From the NCBI RefSeq assembly GCF_030770395.1, contig NZ_CP132480.1, positions 4,799,277-4,863,276 of the forward strand: a stretch of 64,000 nucleotides of DNA, read 5' to 3'. This stretch comes from Telluria beijingensis. GTDB lineage: Bacteria; Pseudomonadota; Gammaproteobacteria; Burkholderiales; Burkholderiaceae_D. Below the pieces are notes generated by a model that saw nothing but the letters and a program-made list of their open reading frames with translations, was not told the origin of the DNA and did not search any database. The translations under genes were made by a program, and so were the position numbers. Shown here one piece after another: positions 9,427-18,601 of the stretch. Every line of letters starts with the position of its first letter. Position 1 is the first letter of the stretch.

Positions 9427-10470
9427 ATGACGAAAGCTACCGCACTGACCCTGATCGCCGCCCTCGCAGGCGCCCTCCCCCATGCCCATGCCCATGCGCA
9501 ACAGCAGGTAGCCCCGCAAGTTCCGCCGCCCGCCACCACGCAACAGGCGCCGCTCCAGAACGCCCCGACGCAACCCGGCGTGATTGCCCCCGGCGCCGTG
9601 CAAGACCCCGCCATCGCCGAGCAGGCCGAATTCGAACGCCTGCTGCGGGCGCAAGTGCTGCTCGAGCGCATGTACCTGTCGCCGGGCGAAATCGATGGCG
9701 CCTATGGCTCGAACATGCGCCAGGCCCTGAACACCTACCAATCCATGCGCCAGCTGCCCGTAACCGGCAAGCTCGACGACGCCACCTGGAACGCCCTGAA
9801 TACCGACCCGAGCCCCACGCTGGCCGAGTACACGATCACCGACGAAGACGTGGCCGGCCCCTTCCAGCCGATTCCGTCCACCATGATGGGCAAGGCGAAA
9901 CTGTCCGCCCTCGGCTACGCCAATGCCCTCGAAGGCCTGGGCGAGAAATTCCACGCCAGCCCGGCCCTCCTGCAACGGCTGAACCCGGGCAAAAGCCTGG
10001 CGCGCGCCGGCGAGCGGATCGTGGTGCCGCATGTGAGCGGCAAGCAGCCGCTGCCGCCGGCGGCGAAGGTCGTGGTACGCGATTCGACCAAGACCCTGCA
10101 ACTGTATGACGCCGGCGGCCAGTTGCTGGCCCAGTATCCGGTCTCGACCGGCAGTAGCCGCGATCCGCTGCCGATCGGCAATTGGAAAATCAATGGCGTG
10201 CACGCCAACCCGGTCTACAACTACAACCCGAAACTGTTCTGGGACGCCAAGCCGGGCGACAGCAAGACGCAGATCAAGCCGGGCCCGAACAACCCGGTCG
10301 GCGTGATGTGGATCGACCTGTCGAAACCGCACTACGGCATCCACGGCACGCCGGTGCCCGGCCACGTGGGCAAGACCGAGTCGCATGGCTGCATCCGCCT
10401 GACCAACTGGAGCGCCGCCGAAGTGGGCGCCGTGGTCGGCGAAGGCACCGATGTGGAGCTCGTTAGTTAA
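9427..10470 (+). CDS. L,D-transpeptidase with peptidoglycan-binding domain
   Basis: A 347-residue exported YkuD-family enzyme. Domains: signal peptide (to about residue 25, ending HAHAQ), a Pro/Gln-rich linker, a PG_binding_1 domain (about 75-120, with GAYGSNMRQALNTYQ), and a C-terminal YkuD domain with HGTPVPG and the catalytic SHGCIRLTN, nucleophile Cys322. The family forms 3-3 peptide cross-links in peptidoglycan or attaches proteins to it. Start 9427 was chosen over an ATG at 9406 because GCAGGAG lies just upstream (9415-9421). The M23 peptidase gene follows after 38 bp, making a likely cell-wall remodelling pair. Confidence 0.92.
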   Translation: MTKATALTLIAALAGALPHAHAHAQQQVAPQVPPPATTQQAPLQNAPTQPGVIAPGAVQDPAIAEQAEFERLLRAQVLLERMYLSPGEIDGAYGSNMRQALNTYQSMRQLPVTGKLDDATWNALNTDPSPTLAEYTITDEDVAGPFQPIPSTMMGKAKLSALGYANALEGLGEKFHASPALLQRLNPGKSLARAGERIVVPHVSGKQPLPPAAKVVVRDSTKTLQLYDAGGQLLAQYPVSTGSSRDPLPIGNWKINGVHANPVYNYNPKLFWDAKPGDSKTQIKPGPNNPVGVMWIDLSKPHYGIHGTPVPGHVGKTESHGCIRLTNWSAAEVGAVVGEGTDVELVS

Positions 10471-10508
10471 ACCTGGCAGCGGCGCGCAGACGCCGGATGG
10501 AGAACGCG

Positions 10509-11201
10509 ATGAAATGGCTGGTGACCCTGATTGTTGGCGCGCTATTGGGCGCCGCGGTGTTGTTCATATTGCTGAGCGACCGGTCCGGCTCGCCGGCGCC
10601 GGACGTCGTCGCCACCGCGCCGCCGGCGTCCAATCCGGGCGGCGTGCCCGCGGCGCAGATCGAGGGCCAGCTGCCGCCCGCGCCGGTGGTCGAGCCCAAC
10701 CTGCAGGACGCCGACCTGCCGCTGCGGCCCGAACTCGCCGCCGGCGAGACACCGGCGACGCCCACCATGCCCGGCAAGCTGCTGGTGCCGGTGCAGGGCA
10801 TCGCCTCGAGCCAGCTGACCGACACCTTCTATCAACCGCGCGGCGAACAGCGCCAGCATGAAGCGCTCGACATCATGGCGCCGACCGGCACGCCGGTGGT
10901 CGCGGCGGCCGACGGCAAGGTGGTCAAGCTATTCCAGAGCAAACCGGGCGGCCTGACGGTCTACCAGTTCGACCCGAGCGAACAATATGCCTATTACTAC
11001 GCCCACCTCGACCGCTATGCCGACAACCTCCAGGAAGGCATGGAGGTCAAGCGCGGCGACATCGTCGGCTACGTCGGCGCGACCGGCAATGCCGACCCGG
11101 CCGCGCCGCACCTGCACTTCGCCGTCGTCGCGCTGACGCCCGAGAAGCAATGGTGGAAAGGCACCCCGCTCAATCCGTTTCCACTAATGTCCGACCAGTA
11201 G
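10509..11201 (+). CDS. M23-family metallopeptidase (LytM-type)
   Basis: A 230-residue membrane-anchored or exported peptidase. It has one N-terminal hydrophobic segment (MKWLVTLIVGALLGAAVLFI), a Pro/Ala-rich linker to about residue 75, and an M23 domain. The zinc motif reads H-E-A-L-D (HxxxD) followed by PHLHFAV (HxH), so the active site is intact. The family cuts peptidoglycan stem-peptide cross-links in the periplasm. Start 10509 was preferred to an ATG at 10497 because GGAGA precedes it. It lies directly behind the L,D-transpeptidase gene, and its 3' end overlaps the convergent M4 protease gene by 32 bp. Confidence 0.88.
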   Translation: MKWLVTLIVGALLGAAVLFILLSDRSGSPAPDVVATAPPASNPGGVPAAQIEGQLPPAPVVEPNLQDADLPLRPELAAGETPATPTMPGKLLVPVQGIASSQLTDTFYQPRGEQRQHEALDIMAPTGTPVVAAADGKVVKLFQSKPGGLTVYQFDPSEQYAYYYAHLDRYADNLQEGMEVKRGDIVGYVGATGNADPAAPHLHFAVVALTPEKQWWKGTPLNPFPLMSDQ

Positions 11202-13005
11202 CCGGCGCGGACGACGGCTCGGCCACCGGCTCGTCGACGTCCGCCCCCACATTGATCGCCGCATAGGCGCGCTGCACCGCCACCGCCTCGCGTCCGCCGG
11301 CGCCATACAGTTCGGCGGCGGCCTCGATCATCTTGACGCGCGCATCCGCGTAATTGGTGCTGGACGTGAACTTGGTCGAGTTGGCGCGGAACCAGATGCG
11401 GAAGGCCTTGTCGATGCCGATGCCCGTCATCGCCAGCGGCTGCTTCACCAGGTAGCGGCTCCAGGCGTCGTTGCCGTTCTCCGCACTGGAACCCTTGGCC
11501 AGGAAGTAGAACATGCGGTTGTTCGGGCCGCTGCTGTAATGGACGTCCAGCCGGCGCAGGCCCGTGCTCCAGGCGTCGTGGCTGTTGCCGTCCTTGCTCG
11601 GCTTGGTCATCCAGCGCAGCGGCGTGCCGGTGCGGCTGATCTCGCTGCCCAGCATCCAGTCGTTGCCCGTCTCGGGAATGACGTCGCCCTTGCCGCCGCC
11701 GCGCGCATAGGCCTCGACCACCTCGCCCGCGATGTCCGAGCTCGATTCGTTCAGGCCACCGGGCTCGCCCGAGTACACCAGGTTCGAGGTCGCCGCCGTG
11801 ATGCCGTGCCCCATCTCGTGACCGACCACGTCGATCGACGCCAGGTTGGTGAAATGCGTGCCGTCGCCGATGAACATGCAGCGGCAGGTGTCGCTGTAAT
11901 AGGCGTTGTCGTAGCCGCGGTTGACGTGCACCGCGATGTGGGTAGCCGTGTCCTGGCCGTCGAGCGCCAGCCAGCCCAGCACGTTCTTGTGCATGTCGTA
12001 GGTGTTCTTCAAGCCCCACATGGCGTTGACGGCGGCGGTCTGGCCGTTCGGTCCCGTGGTGCTGCCGCCCTCGACGAACTGCTTGCCGTCGCCCCAGGTG
12101 TTGACGGTGCTGGTGTAGACCCGGCCGCTCGAGGTGCCGTGGTTCGCGTTGGTGATCGCCATCGCGCCGAACGAGCCGCCCTTGCCGCGTTCCGGGTCGA
12201 GCATCTGGTAGACGTTGTTGGCGAAGGTGGTGCTGAGCGGCACCTCGCCGTTGTACTGGCTCTTGCCGATGCCCTCCACCGTCTGCAGCATGTTCCAGCG
12301 GTCGATGATGTCGCCGTTGCGGGCGCTGACCACGACGTCGTAGTACAGGGGTTGTTCTCCGCTGCGCATGCGCAGGCGCACCAGCCAGGCCAGCTCGTAG
12401 CGGTCCACCGTCTCGACCAGGTCGACCGCGTTCAGTTCGGCATCGAGCTTGCCCTCCGCGCCGGGCGCGCGCTCGTCGCGCATGATCGGATAGATGAGCA
12501 GTTCGGCCGTCGGCGGCGTGACGTTGGCCACGCCCTCGGGCATCTCGCGCAGCGCGGCGTTGATCGCGGCGCGGCGGCCGATGGTGGATTTCACGTTGAA
12601 GCCGGCGGTGGCGCCCTGCATGCGGTTGGCCGCGCCGCGTCCCAGGTGCAGGCGGCGCGGCGAGGCGCTCTCGGACACGATCTGGCCGCGCGCATCGAGC
12701 ACCACCACGGATTCGGAGCCGAAGATCCGCAGCCCCTTGTACAGGTGGGCGGCGCGCACCACGTGGGTGCCCTGCACGCCCGGGTGCTGGGCCATCACCT
12801 TGTAGCCGTGGTCGGCGTCCAGGCCGACCGCCGGGCGGCGCGCCGCCAGCTGGTTCACGACCTGGGCCTGGGCCTTGCCGTCCAGCTTGAGCGGCGGCCC
12901 CATCATCGGCGCCGCCAAAGCGGCGGGCGCGACAGTCAGGGCAAAGGGCGCGAACAGGACGGCAGCCGCCAGCAGGGCTGCCTTGAGAAGCGGTTGCGGG
13001 ATCAT
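11170..13005 (-). CDS. Secreted M4 (thermolysin-like) metalloprotease
   Basis: A 611-residue preproenzyme. It has a signal peptide of about 34 residues ending ALAAP, an FTP/PepSY-type propeptide (about 40-230), then the M4 catalytic domain with zinc ligands in HEMGH (about residues 396-400) and the third ligand Glu in NESSSD about 20 residues later. The C-terminal helical half is present, and the total length is normal for a thermolysin family precursor. Start 13005 was chosen because GGAGA precedes it; an in-frame upstream ATG at 13047 would bury the signal peptide. It probably acts outside the cell as a broad neutral protease. The last 32 bp overlap the convergent M23 gene. Confidence 0.92.
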   Translation of the reverse strand: MIPQPLLKAALLAAAVLFAPFALTVAPAALAAPMMGPPLKLDGKAQAQVVNQLAARRPAVGLDADHGYKVMAQHPGVQGTHVVRAAHLYKGLRIFGSESVVVLDARGQIVSESASPRRLHLGRGAANRMQGATAGFNVKSTIGRRAAINAALREMPEGVANVTPPTAELLIYPIMRDERAPGAEGKLDAELNAVDLVETVDRYELAWLVRLRMRSGEQPLYYDVVVSARNGDIIDRWNMLQTVEGIGKSQYNGEVPLSTTFANNVYQMLDPERGKGGSFGAMAITNANHGTSSGRVYTSTVNTWGDGKQFVEGGSTTGPNGQTAAVNAMWGLKNTYDMHKNVLGWLALDGQDTATHIAVHVNRGYDNAYYSDTCRCMFIGDGTHFTNLASIDVVGHEMGHGITAATSNLVYSGEPGGLNESSSDIAGEVVEAYARGGGKGDVIPETGNDWMLGSEISRTGTPLRWMTKPSKDGNSHDAWSTGLRRLDVHYSSGPNNRMFYFLAKGSSAENGNDAWSRYLVKQPLAMTGIGIDKAFRIWFRANSTKFTSSTNYADARVKMIEAAAELYGAGGREAVAVQRAYAAINVGADVDEPVAEPSSAPATGRTLVETD

Positions 13006-13084
13006 CTCGTCTCCATCCGGTATGCCGGGCCGGGTGGCGCCGGTCATCGACCATGATGGACGAGCCTGATAAGGTCGGTTTGCT

Positions 13085-13126
13085 CAAAAACAATGACCGC
13101 GTTGCCAATGTTGGCAAGGCGGTCAT
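13085..13126 (-). terminator. Rho-independent terminator of the dehydrogenase operon
   Basis: A hairpin with 16-position arms: ATGACCGC and TTGCCAA (13093-13108) pair with TTGGCAA and GCGGTCAT (13111-13126), one mismatch. On the minus strand it is followed by TTGTTTTTG. It lies just downstream of the 13151-14955 gene pair. Confidence 0.85.
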
Positions 13127-13150
13127 CGTGGGTGGCCCGCAGGGCCGGAT

Positions 13151-13756
13151 TCAGCGGTAGCGCCGGCCGCGCCGCTGCATCAGGTAGCAGGCGACGCCGA
13201 TCACGGCCGCGCCCAACGCGACCTTCTTCGCCAGCCCGGCCGGGTTGTGCTTGAGCTCGGACTTGATGCCCATCTCGGCCAGGATGTTCGGCACCTTGCC
13301 CTTGGCCAGGTCGTCGCCGATGCCTTCCACCACATTGACGCGGTCGGCCAGCAGCAACAGCAGCCAGTGACGGACATCGTTCTCGGTGGATTTGAACGCC
13401 AGGCGCCGGATGGCGCCCGACAGGCCGGACGGCGGCTGCACCGACCCGAACAGCGGCGTGCGGCCGGGACGCTCGGTCGAGACCAGGACTTCGACGTGCT
13501 GCTCTTGCGGCGCCGGGTCGCCGTCCGGCACGTTGATGAAGCGTGGCGGCGTGCGTTCCATCGGCACGCCGGGGCGGTTCTTGCGGTCGAGGTCGGCGCC
13601 CCAGCCCTGGATGTGCTGCAATTGGTCGCGGGTCGGGCGGCGCGGTGCGATGTGGCCGTGGACGTGGCCGACGTGGCCGTCGCCGTCATGCTCGCCCGGC
13701 GCGTGGTGGCCGTCGTGCTGGTCGTTGGCGCTGACGATATCGTTGCGTGTTTCCAT
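13151..13756 (-). CDS. Hypothetical protein with His-rich N-terminus
   Basis: A 201-residue protein of no family I recognise. The N-terminus carries a His/Asp/Gly-rich stretch (about residues 12-36, including HVGHVHGH) that could bind metal. The middle is Pro/Arg-rich, then comes a helical region and a near-terminal hydrophobic segment (VALGAAVIGVACYLMQRR, about 178-195) resembling a C-terminal membrane anchor. Start 13756 was chosen for the AGGAG 5 bp upstream. It lies 14 bp behind the zinc-dependent dehydrogenase gene and before the shared terminator, so the pair is an operon. A role in supplying metal to, or placing, the dehydrogenase is only a guess. Confidence 0.7.
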   Translation of the reverse strand: METRNDIVSANDQHDGHHAPGEHDGDGHVGHVHGHIAPRRPTRDQLQHIQGWGADLDRKNRPGVPMERTPPRFINVPDGDPAPQEQHVEVLVSTERPGRTPLFGSVQPPSGLSGAIRRLAFKSTENDVRHWLLLLLADRVNVVEGIGDDLAKGKVPNILAEMGIKSELKHNPAGLAKKVALGAAVIGVACYLMQRRGRRYR

Positions 13757-13770
13757 ATTTTCTCCTGGAC

Positions 13771-14955
13771 TCAATGCTGGACGCTGGCCTTGACGGCGCG
13801 CACTTCATTGGCGCGCGGCGGGACGAGGATGGTCTTGATGCAGTTATCGAGCTTACTGGAGAAGATATGATAGGCATCCGACACTTCTTCCAGCGGCACG
13901 CGGTGGGTGATGATCTGCTTCGGATCGATCCGGCCGGCGCGGATGTGCTCGATCAGGCGCGGCAGGTGGCGCCGCACGCTGGCCTGGTTCATGCGCAAGG
14001 TCAAGCCCTTGTTCAGCGCGTTGCCGATCGGGACCGCGTTGAAGGTGGGGCCATAGACGCCGACGATCGACACATTGCCGCCCTTGCGCACCGAGTTGAT
14101 GCACCAGTGCAGCACGGTGGCCGAACCGGCCTGCATCATCGTGTAGACGCCGGTGATGGTCTGCATGGTGTTGCCGGCCGCTTCGCAGCCGACGGCGTCG
14201 ATGCAGACGTCGGCGCCCACCCAGTCGGTCATCTTCTTGATGTGCAGCGCCATGTCCTTCACTTCCTTGAAGTTCACGACCTCGCATTGTGCGTAGCGCT
14301 TGACGAACTCGAGGCGATATTCGACCTCGTCCACCACGATCACCCGCCCGGCTCCCATCAGCCAGGCCGACTTGGCGGCGAAGATGCCGACCGGACCCGC
14401 GCCGAACACGACGACCGTGTCGCCTTCCTCGATGTCGCCCATCTCGGCCGCCTGGTAGCCGGTGGGCAGCGCATCGGTCAGCAGAACGGCGTCGTCGTCG
14501 TGGATGTCGTCGGGGATGACCATCGGGCCGACGTCGGCCATCGGCACCCGCACGTACTCGGCCTGGCCGCCATCGTAGCCACCCGCCGTGTGCGAATAGC
14601 CGTAGATCGCGCCCACCGCCGTGGACTGCGCATTCGTGTTGTGGCAATTGCCGTACAGCTCGTGCTGGCAAAGCGTGCAGGAACCGCAAAAGATATTGAA
14701 TGGCACCAGCACCTTGTCGCCGACCTTCAGGTTCTGCACGCTCGATCCCACCTCTTCCACCACGCCGATGAACTCGTGGCCGAAGGTATGGCCGACCCGG
14801 GTATCGGGCACCAGGCCGTGGTACAGGTGCAGGTCCGACCCGCAGATGCAGGCCCGGGTAACGCGCACGATGGCGTCGCCGGGATGCTCGATGACGGGGT
14901 CGGGCTTGTGATCGGCGCGGACCCGATATGGCCCGCGGTAATTCATTGCCAGCAT
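13771..14955 (-). CDS. Zinc-dependent alcohol/formaldehyde dehydrogenase
   Basis: A 394-residue medium-chain dehydrogenase. The catalytic zinc site is visible as C-I-C-G-S-D near residue 38 and GHEFIG near 59. The structural zinc lobe is FCGSCTLCQHELYGNC (about 89-104), with three spaced Cys plus a fourth. The Rossmann motif VVFGAGPVGIFAA is near residue 173. The extra length and the region VDEVEYRLEF resemble glutathione-independent formaldehyde dehydrogenases and related FDH-like proteins, so oxidation of formaldehyde or a short alcohol with NAD is likely, though the substrate is not proven. First gene of a two-gene operon ending in the terminator at 13085-13126. Confidence 0.88.
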   Translation of the reverse strand: MLAMNYRGPYRVRADHKPDPVIEHPGDAIVRVTRACICGSDLHLYHGLVPDTRVGHTFGHEFIGVVEEVGSSVQNLKVGDKVLVPFNIFCGSCTLCQHELYGNCHNTNAQSTAVGAIYGYSHTAGGYDGGQAEYVRVPMADVGPMVIPDDIHDDDAVLLTDALPTGYQAAEMGDIEEGDTVVVFGAGPVGIFAAKSAWLMGAGRVIVVDEVEYRLEFVKRYAQCEVVNFKEVKDMALHIKKMTDWVGADVCIDAVGCEAAGNTMQTITGVYTMMQAGSATVLHWCINSVRKGGNVSIVGVYGPTFNAVPIGNALNKGLTLRMNQASVRRHLPRLIEHIRAGRIDPKQIITHRVPLEEVSDAYHIFSSKLDNCIKTILVPPRANEVRAVKASVQH

Positions 14956-15122
14956 GGAGGCTCCTTCACAATTCGGTTGTTGACGGCTCGTGCAAGAACG
15001 AGCTGATGTGACACAAATTTATGTTAAAACGTCACGAATTGCGATAGGCGCACGGAAACGAATGCGGACTCTATCGAATAAAATCAGTTAACTATGTACA
15101 AATGGCAATTATTCAGTGCCAT

Positions 15123-15998
15123 TTATAGCTGACGGGCATCGAATGTATTGCAGTCTGCAACTTGCCCGCTTTTCAGTCCGCGCTGGAACCAGCGCACCCG
15201 CTGGGCCGAAGTGCCGTGGGTGAAGGAATCGGGCACCACCACGCTGCGCGACTGTTTTTGCAGGGCGTCGTCGCCGATGGCGCTGGCCGCGTTCAGCGCG
15301 GTTTCCACATCGCCCTGCTCCAGGATCTTCGAACGTTGATTGGTGCGGTTGGCCCACACGCCGGCGAAGCAGTCGGCCTGCAATTCCTGGCGCACCGACA
15401 GGGCATTGCCCTGGGTCTCGCTGGCGCGCTGGCGGGCCGCATGCACCTTGTTCGAGATGCCCAGCAGGTTTTGCACGTGGTGGCCGACCTCGTGCGCAAT
15501 CACGTAGGCCTGGGCGAACTCGCCCTCGACATTGAAGCGCTGCTGCATGGTGCGGAAGAAGCCCAGGTCGATATACACCTTGCTGTCGGCGGGGCAATAA
15601 AAGGGCCCCGTCGCGCTCTCGCCGACACCGCAGGCAGTATTGGTACGGCCTTCGAACAGCACCAGCCGGGCCGGCGTGTACTGCGCACCCTGTTCGCTGA
15701 ACAACTGGGCCCAGGCATCCTCGGTATAGGCCAGCGTGGTGCGCACGAAGCGGCTTTCGCGGTCGTCGGCGCGCTCGCCGGGCGCCTGCTCGACCTGCGC
15801 CTGCCGCTGTGGCGGCGCGCCGCCCGACAGTAGGCCGAGGATGGTAGCCGGCGATACGCCCAGGAAATATGATGCAACCAGGGCGACGACGATGGTGCCG
15901 ATCCCGATCGAGCGCCCGCCGAAGCCGAAGCCCCCGCCGCCGCCACTACCGCGGCGGTCTTCCACATTGTCGCTTTCCCGGTCGCCTTCCCAACGCAT
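15123..15998 (-). CDS. YpfJ-type putative neutral zinc metallopeptidase
   Basis: A 291-residue membrane protein of the YpfJ/zinc_peptidase family (PF04228). It has a charged N-terminus with a Gly-rich run, one membrane segment (IGIGTIVVALVASYFLGVSP, about 29-48), then a periplasmic domain with the zinc motif HEVGHHVQNLLG (about residue 170) and a downstream D-C-F-A-G-V-W segment. The length matches the family, whose substrate is unknown. It lies 28 bp downstream of a 60-residue small ORF on the same strand and may be cotranscribed with it. Confidence 0.88.
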   Translation of the reverse strand: MRWEGDRESDNVEDRRGSGGGGGFGFGGRSIGIGTIVVALVASYFLGVSPATILGLLSGGAPPQRQAQVEQAPGERADDRESRFVRTTLAYTEDAWAQLFSEQGAQYTPARLVLFEGRTNTACGVGESATGPFYCPADSKVYIDLGFFRTMQQRFNVEGEFAQAYVIAHEVGHHVQNLLGISNKVHAARQRASETQGNALSVRQELQADCFAGVWANRTNQRSKILEQGDVETALNAASAIGDDALQKQSRSVVVPDSFTHGTSAQRVRWFQRGLKSGQVADCNTFDARQL

Positions 15999-16026
15999 CG
16001 TTTCTCCTCGGCTGCTGCGGCGCCGC

Positions 16027-16209
16027 TCAGCGGCTGCCGCGTTTCAGGTTGCAGGTGTCGGCGCGCTCGCGCGCATCCTTGCCGCGCAAGTCGTCCAGCG
16101 CGCCCAGGCCGGCGCGCAATTCGTCGTGCAGTGCGCGTTCGCGGCGCTCGCGCGCGATCTCGCGCGCCATGCGACCGCGCGGCACTTCGTCCAGTTCCAT
16201 GCTCGTCAT
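16027..16209 (-). CDS. Small charged protein upstream of the YpfJ-type peptidase
   Basis: A 60-residue, very Arg/Glu-rich helical peptide (e.g. MAREIARERRERALHDEL) with a single Cys. A purine-rich GAGAGAGAAAA lies just before the ATG, and a second ATG four codons in is an alternative start. It stops 28 bp before the metallopeptidase gene. No family recognised. High GC makes short random ORFs common, so this call is tentative. Confidence 0.5.
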   Translation of the reverse strand: MTSMELDEVPRGRMAREIARERRERALHDELRAGLGALDDLRGKDARERADTCNLKRGSR

Positions 16210-16344
16210 GATGTTTTCTCTCTCGCTACCGGTTCCGATGTGTCCCGGTTGACTACATCATGCACCAAATCCGGCCCGCGCACGCACACATTCTCCGTGC
16301 GCGCGCGCACGGAATGACCGCACCGCGCATGCCACGCTGGCGGC

Positions 16345-17280
16345 ATGAACCCATCCAATGCCAATGCCCTGCTCACCCTCGGCAAGGTGCTGCGCCAGGC
16401 CGGCTACCATTTCATGACGGTCACGCCGTCGACCCACCGCCGCATCAACAACCGGCCCGGCAACGAGCGCGCGCACGACCTGCGCGGCGTGTTCGGCTGG
16501 AGCCGGCCGTTCGATGCCGGCCTGCTGCCGGCCAGCGTGCTGGACCTGATGCGCGAAGCCGGCGTGCTGGCGCACACGGATGACGGGCTGCGTTCCACCG
16601 TGCGCGCATCGACCCTCGACGACATGCTGCTGTTCCACTCGGCGTGGCCGACGCGCGACGACGACGCCGTGTTCTTCGGGCCCGACACCTACCGTTTCGT
16701 GCATGCCATACGGCGCGGCTTCGCCTTCGTCGGCGCCGGCCCGGTGCGCGCGGTGGACATCGGCTGCGGCGGCGGCGCCGGCGCGCTCGCCATCGCCCGC
16801 AAGTTCCCGCATGCCGAGGTGATCGGCGCCGACGTCAACCCGAAGGCGCTCGACCTGGCCATGGTCAATGCGCGCCTGGCGCAGGCCCACAACGTCGCGC
16901 TGTGCCAGAGCGACCTGTTCGACGGCGTGCAGGGCGACTTCGACCTGGTGGTGTCGAATCCGCCCTTCGTGATCGATCCGGATGCGCGCCGTTACCGCCA
17001 CGGCGGCGGCGAACGCGGCGCCGAACTGTCGCGCCGCATCGCCGAACAGGGGCTGGCGCGCCTGCGCCGCGGCGGCAGCCTGATGCTGTACACCGGCGTG
17101 GCCCTGTGCGGCGCCCACGACCACTTCCTGGACAGCCTGCGCCCGACCCTGGCGGCGCAATGCGATGCCTGGACCTACGAGGAACTCGATCCCGACATCT
17201 TCGGTGGCCAGCTGGGGGAACCGGGTTATGAGGACGTGGAGCGGATCGCGGCGGTATGGCTGCACGCGGTCAAGCGCTGA
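16345..17280 (+). CDS. Class I SAM-dependent methyltransferase (PrmC/HemK-like)
   Basis: A 311-residue methyltransferase. The N-terminal 110 residues form a helical recognition domain. The catalytic core has motif I VDIGCGGGAGALAIA (about 133-147), motif II IGADVNPKAL, and the N-P-P-F motif at residues 205-208 typical of enzymes that methylate amide or exocyclic amino nitrogens (PrmC, RsmC, TrmN6-like). No neighbour suggests whether the target is protein, rRNA or tRNA. It is transcribed away from the YpfJ operon, and its end overlaps the convergent winged-helix/ATPase gene by 11 bp. Confidence 0.85.
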   Translation: MNPSNANALLTLGKVLRQAGYHFMTVTPSTHRRINNRPGNERAHDLRGVFGWSRPFDAGLLPASVLDLMREAGVLAHTDDGLRSTVRASTLDDMLLFHSAWPTRDDDAVFFGPDTYRFVHAIRRGFAFVGAGPVRAVDIGCGGGAGALAIARKFPHAEVIGADVNPKALDLAMVNARLAQAHNVALCQSDLFDGVQGDFDLVVSNPPFVIDPDARRYRHGGGERGAELSRRIAEQGLARLRRGGSLMLYTGVALCGAHDHFLDSLRPTLAAQCDAWTYEELDPDIFGGQLGEPGYEDVERIAAVWLHAVKR

Positions 17281-18601
17281 GCAGGTAGCGCCTGGTCATG
17301 CCACATATGCGCATGCCGGGCATGGCCCCACCCGGAGCGACGACGATCAGCGACTTCGCGACCAGCGCCGGCAGGCATTGCGCGGCCCCTTCGCCGGCGG
17401 CGCGCACCGCCTCGTCGACGCCGAACAGGCCGTCGAAGTGCGCGCAGGCGCGCAGCACGTGCAGCTCGGCCGGCGTCAACAGCCGCAGGCTCCAGTCGAG
17501 CGACGCGCGCATGCTGCGCTGGCGCGCCAGCGCGGTGCGCCAGCCGCTGTCGAGCAGGCGCGCGTCGTCGTCGAACAGCTCCGCCGCCGCCTCCAGTCCG
17601 AGTGCGCGGATGCGCGCCGCGGCAAACCCCAGCGCCAGCGGCACCCCATCGAGCCGGCGGCACAGGCGCCCCGCCAGCGACAGCTGGTGCGCGGTGGGCG
17701 CGATTCCCGCGCGCTCGACGAGCAGGCGCAGCGCCGGATAAGCCAGCGCCTGCGCCGGATCGCGTCCCGGGTCGGCCGGCGGACAGGCGAGCGGCGCCAG
17801 GCGGTGTACCCGTTCGCCATCATGTACCAGGGGTTGGCGGCTGGTGGCGATGACGTCGACGCCGTCGGCGGCGCGCAGCAGCTCCTCCAGCTGGCGCGCC
17901 GCGGCCTCGGACACATGTTCGCAGGTGTCCGCCACGACCAGCATGCTGCGCCGCGCCAGGCGGCCCGCGACTGCCTGCGCCAGGCCTTCCCGCGGGGCCA
18001 GGATGCCCAGCCCCGCCGCCAGCGCGCCTTCGACCAGGCCGCCATGTGCGCATGGCGCGAAATCGATGAAGCAGGCGCCATCGGAATAGTCGGCCTGCCG
18101 CCGTCGGGCCAGCGCCAGCGCCAGGGCGGTCTTGCCGATCCCGCCCGGTCCGACGATGGTGAGCAGGCGCCGCGGCCCGGCATGCAGCAGGCCCAGGTCC
18201 GCGTCCCTTCCCAGCAGCGGCCAGTCGGCCGCCGGCAGCGCGCGCGGCACGGATGCGGGCGCTGGCGCCGGTGGCGGGTCTTCGGGCAGCGCGATCACCG
18301 GCGCCACGAAGCTGTAGCCGCGGCCCGGGACGTTGGCGATATAGCGCGCCGCGCCGGCGTCGTCCTGCAGTGCCTGGCGCAGCGCGCGCACGTGCACCCG
18401 CAGGCAGCTGTCCTCGACCAGGCTGCCCGGCCACACCGCCCGTTCGAGCTCGGCGTGGCTGAGCACCTCGCCCGGGCGCGCGGCCAGGGCGCCCAGCAGG
18501 TCGATGGCGCGTCCGCCGAGCGGCACCACGACCGGACCGCGGCGCAGCTGGCGCGCGTGGCGGCACAGGCGGAACGGCCCGAAGGCCAGTACCTCAGGCA
18601 T
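17270..18601 (-). CDS. Winged-helix regulator fused to a P-loop (AAA/NB-ARC-like) ATPase
   Basis: A 443-residue transcription regulator. Residues 1-100 form an OmpR/PhoB-type winged helix (HVRALRQALQDD, ending in Y-I-A-N-V-P-G-R-G-Y-S-F). After a Pro/Ala linker comes an ATPase with Walker A GPGGIGKTALAL (about 150-161), a Walker B-like LVVADTCEH, and a sensor-like ATSRQPL. Relatives of this type usually continue with a long TPR-like C-terminal half; this protein stops soon after LVAKSLIVV, so it is short or truncated. Its start overlaps the end of the 117-residue winged-helix gene by 8 bp, so the two are co-translated. Confidence 0.8.
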   Translation of the reverse strand: MPEVLAFGPFRLCRHARQLRRGPVVVPLGGRAIDLLGALAARPGEVLSHAELERAVWPGSLVEDSCLRVHVRALRQALQDDAGAARYIANVPGRGYSFVAPVIALPEDPPPAPAPASVPRALPAADWPLLGRDADLGLLHAGPRRLLTIVGPGGIGKTALALALARRRQADYSDGACFIDFAPCAHGGLVEGALAAGLGILAPREGLAQAVAGRLARRSMLVVADTCEHVSEAAARQLEELLRAADGVDVIATSRQPLVHDGERVHRLAPLACPPADPGRDPAQALAYPALRLLVERAGIAPTAHQLSLAGRLCRRLDGVPLALGFAAARIRALGLEAAAELFDDDARLLDSGWRTALARQRSMRASLDWSLRLLTPAELHVLRACAHFDGLFGVDEAVRAAGEGAAQCLPALVAKSLIVVAPGGAMPGMRICGMTRRYLLSA

